Source: Rhodospirillaceae bacterium (GTDB lineage: Bacteria; Pseudomonadota; Alphaproteobacteria; Rhodospirillales; Magnetovibrionaceae). Taken from it: 7,858 bases of DNA. The stretch covers positions 1-7,858 of the forward strand of contig JAOULV010000051.1 of the NCBI GenBank assembly GCA_029881835.1. The letters are read 5' to 3'. The notes beneath the pieces were generated by a model. It saw nothing but the letters and a program-made list of their open reading frames with translations, was not told the origin of the DNA and ran no database searches. A program made the translations under genes and the position numbers. Of this stretch, positions 7,401-7,858 are shown one piece after another. Positions within the stretch are counted from its first letter, which is position 1; every line of letters starts with the position of its first letter.

Positions 7401-7547
7401 TTAAGCGGTGCCATAAAAAATTAATCGATATAAGACATGAAATAGGGACCGGTCTTTTATCCCTTCAGGCCAAGGCGAAGCGCAAACAGGCATATTAGCG
7501 AAACAATCTCTCAGGTCTACTATTTTCTGGATAATTGTGCCGCTCAA
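7401..7547. other. long nested inverted repeat: candidate structured RNA or 5' leader of the helicase gene
   Basis: Three nested pairings stack in order. The outer stem is TTAAGCGG (7401-7408) with CCGCTCAA (7540-7547), 8 pairs including one G-T. The middle stem is AATTAATC (7419-7426) with GGATAATT (7529-7536), 7 of 8 pairs. The inner stem is GAAATAGGGACC (7439-7450) with GGTCTACTATTTTC (7514-7527), 12 pairs with two bulges. The apical 63 bases are more GC-rich than the flanks and contain CCTT/AAGG (7462-7475) and GCG/CGC mini-stems. The element ends 39 bases before the helicase ATG at 7362. The strand is undecided because both transcripts would fold. Alternatives are a leader controlling the helicase, an independent small RNA, or a miniature repeat whose ends are the inverted repeat. 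I match it to no known RNA family. The pairing was found by eye without an energy calculation. Confidence 0.4.
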
Positions 7548-7564
7548 GACGCTAATGACGGTAA

Positions 7565-7581
7565 ATTATGTGGTATTTATA
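7565..7581 (-). promoter_or_regulatory. possible -10 elements upstream of the helicase leader
   Basis: On the minus strand CATAAT (7570-7565) and TATAAA (7581-7576) each match the -10 consensus TATAAT at five of six positions in an AT-rich stretch. No good TTGACA-like hexamer lies at the proper spacing. If either is used, transcription would start just before the outer stem at 7547 and the helicase mRNA would carry a leader of roughly 200 bases. AT-rich DNA gives such matches often, so this is tentative. Confidence 0.2.
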
Positions 7582-7624
7582 AATTATTTAGGCACCATAA
7601 CGTAATTAGTGATAATCTAAGCAC

Positions 7625-7653
7625 CAACACAACCTAGCCCTGACAACACAACC
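7625..7653. repeat. two direct copies of CAACACAACC, 19 bases apart
   Basis: Identical 10-mers occur at 7625-7634 and 7644-7653, starting 19 bases apart, which is close to two helical turns. They lie 5-34 bases past the pgi stop codon. The spacing fits a tandem binding site for a dimeric or paired regulator, but it could also be a simple local duplication. The repeat is seen directly; the function is inferred. Confidence 0.35.
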
Positions 7654-7658
7654 AAGGC

Positions 7659-7858
7659 CTATGAGCGCAACTTCCGTATGTAATTAATAAGTCCGTTGGT
7701 AGAGCAATCATGAGAAGTGGCAGGGCTTGCTCCGCCGAGCTCAGATAAAACACGCCCAGCCAATTGCTTGCCAAACTCAACACCCCATTGGTCAAATGGG
7801 TTGATGTTCCAAACAACGCTTTGCACAAATATGGTGTGCTCATAAAGGGCGATTAAGG
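7659..7858 (-). CDS. pgi: glucose-6-phosphate isomerase, C-terminal 65 residues (start beyond window)
   Basis: This frame has no start codon in the window because the gene enters from the right edge; it runs to a TAG at 7659-7661. It encodes the conserved end of glucose-6-phosphate isomerase, the cytoplasmic enzyme interconverting glucose 6-phosphate and fructose 6-phosphate in glycolysis and gluconeogenesis. The stretch NPFDQWGVEFGK matches the second family signature, and its lysine (codon 7769-7767) is the conserved active-site lysine. The preceding ALYEHTIFVQ and the closing HDCSTNGLINYIRKLR are also typical. The C-terminus is of normal length and looks undamaged. Most of the protein is outside the window, so intactness of the rest cannot be judged. 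No clear intrinsic terminator follows it. Confidence 0.95.
   Translation of the reverse strand, partial: LIALYEHTIFVQSVVWNINPFDQWGVEFGKQLAGRVLSELGGASPATSHDCSTNGLINYIRKLRS

Noticed and set aside
7498..7515. GCGAAACAATCTCTCAGG on the plus strand resembles the conserved 3' part of a glycine riboswitch (GAAACTCTCAGG).
   Set aside because: There is no matching GAGAG arm upstream, the CCGAAGGNGCAA core is not properly present, and no plus-strand gene follows.
3931..7521. TCAGGTCTACT occurs at 3931-3941 and again at 7511-7521.
   Set aside because: Several 11-base repeats are expected by chance in a window of this length, and the first copy is inside a coding region.
7401..7547. Possible 6S RNA on the minus strand, from its rod-like pairing, its size and CCTGAGAGATTGTTTCGC.
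   Set aside because: The characteristic 3' half and the usual 6S neighbours are not seen. The resemblance is too short to name the element.
7634..7843. A 69-residue minus-strand open frame at the right edge.
   Set aside because: It is out of frame with the clear glucose-6-phosphate isomerase end encoded in the same bases.

Overview
The window looks like ordinary chromosome from a Gram-negative bacterium. Periplasmic export signals, a membrane-bound hybrid histidine kinase with PAS domains and a housekeeping pgi gene point to a proteobacterium. The style of the PAS and kinase segments makes an alphaproteobacterium my best guess, with low confidence. By eye the base composition is moderate to low GC with AT-rich intergenic gaps. 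I see no transposase, integrase, tRNA, rRNA or CRISPR array.

Layout, left to right: (1) positions 1-1002, plus strand, the C-terminal two thirds or more of a beta-CASP metallo-beta-lactamase ribonuclease, cut by the left edge. (2) Convergent to it, 28 bases away, a hybrid sensor histidine kinase (1031-3526, minus) with two membrane segments, two PAS domains, a kinase core and a receiver. (3) Just upstream of the kinase on the same strand, 49 bases apart, an exported extracellular solute-binding protein (3576-4907, minus). (4) A small soluble protein of unknown function (5032-5367, minus). (5) A stand-alone superfamily 2 DEAH helicase of 610 residues (5530-7362, minus). (6) A 296-base gap holding a long imperfect inverted repeat and short direct repeats. 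(7) The last 65 codons of glucose-6-phosphate isomerase (7659-7858, minus), whose start lies beyond the right edge.

Everything from pgi to the kinase reads on the minus strand, but gaps of 124-296 bases separate pgi, the helicase, the small gene and the binding-protein gene, so these are probably several transcription units. The one convincing functional pair is the solute-binding protein followed by the hybrid kinase. No ABC permease or ATPase gene accompanies the binding protein here, so it may serve as a periplasmic ligand receptor for the kinase rather than as a transporter subunit. The other notable signal is the nested pairing at 7401-7547. If the helicase is transcribed from the AT-rich DNA downstream of pgi, that hairpin would sit in its 5' leader. 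It could also be a separate small RNA or a miniature repeat element.
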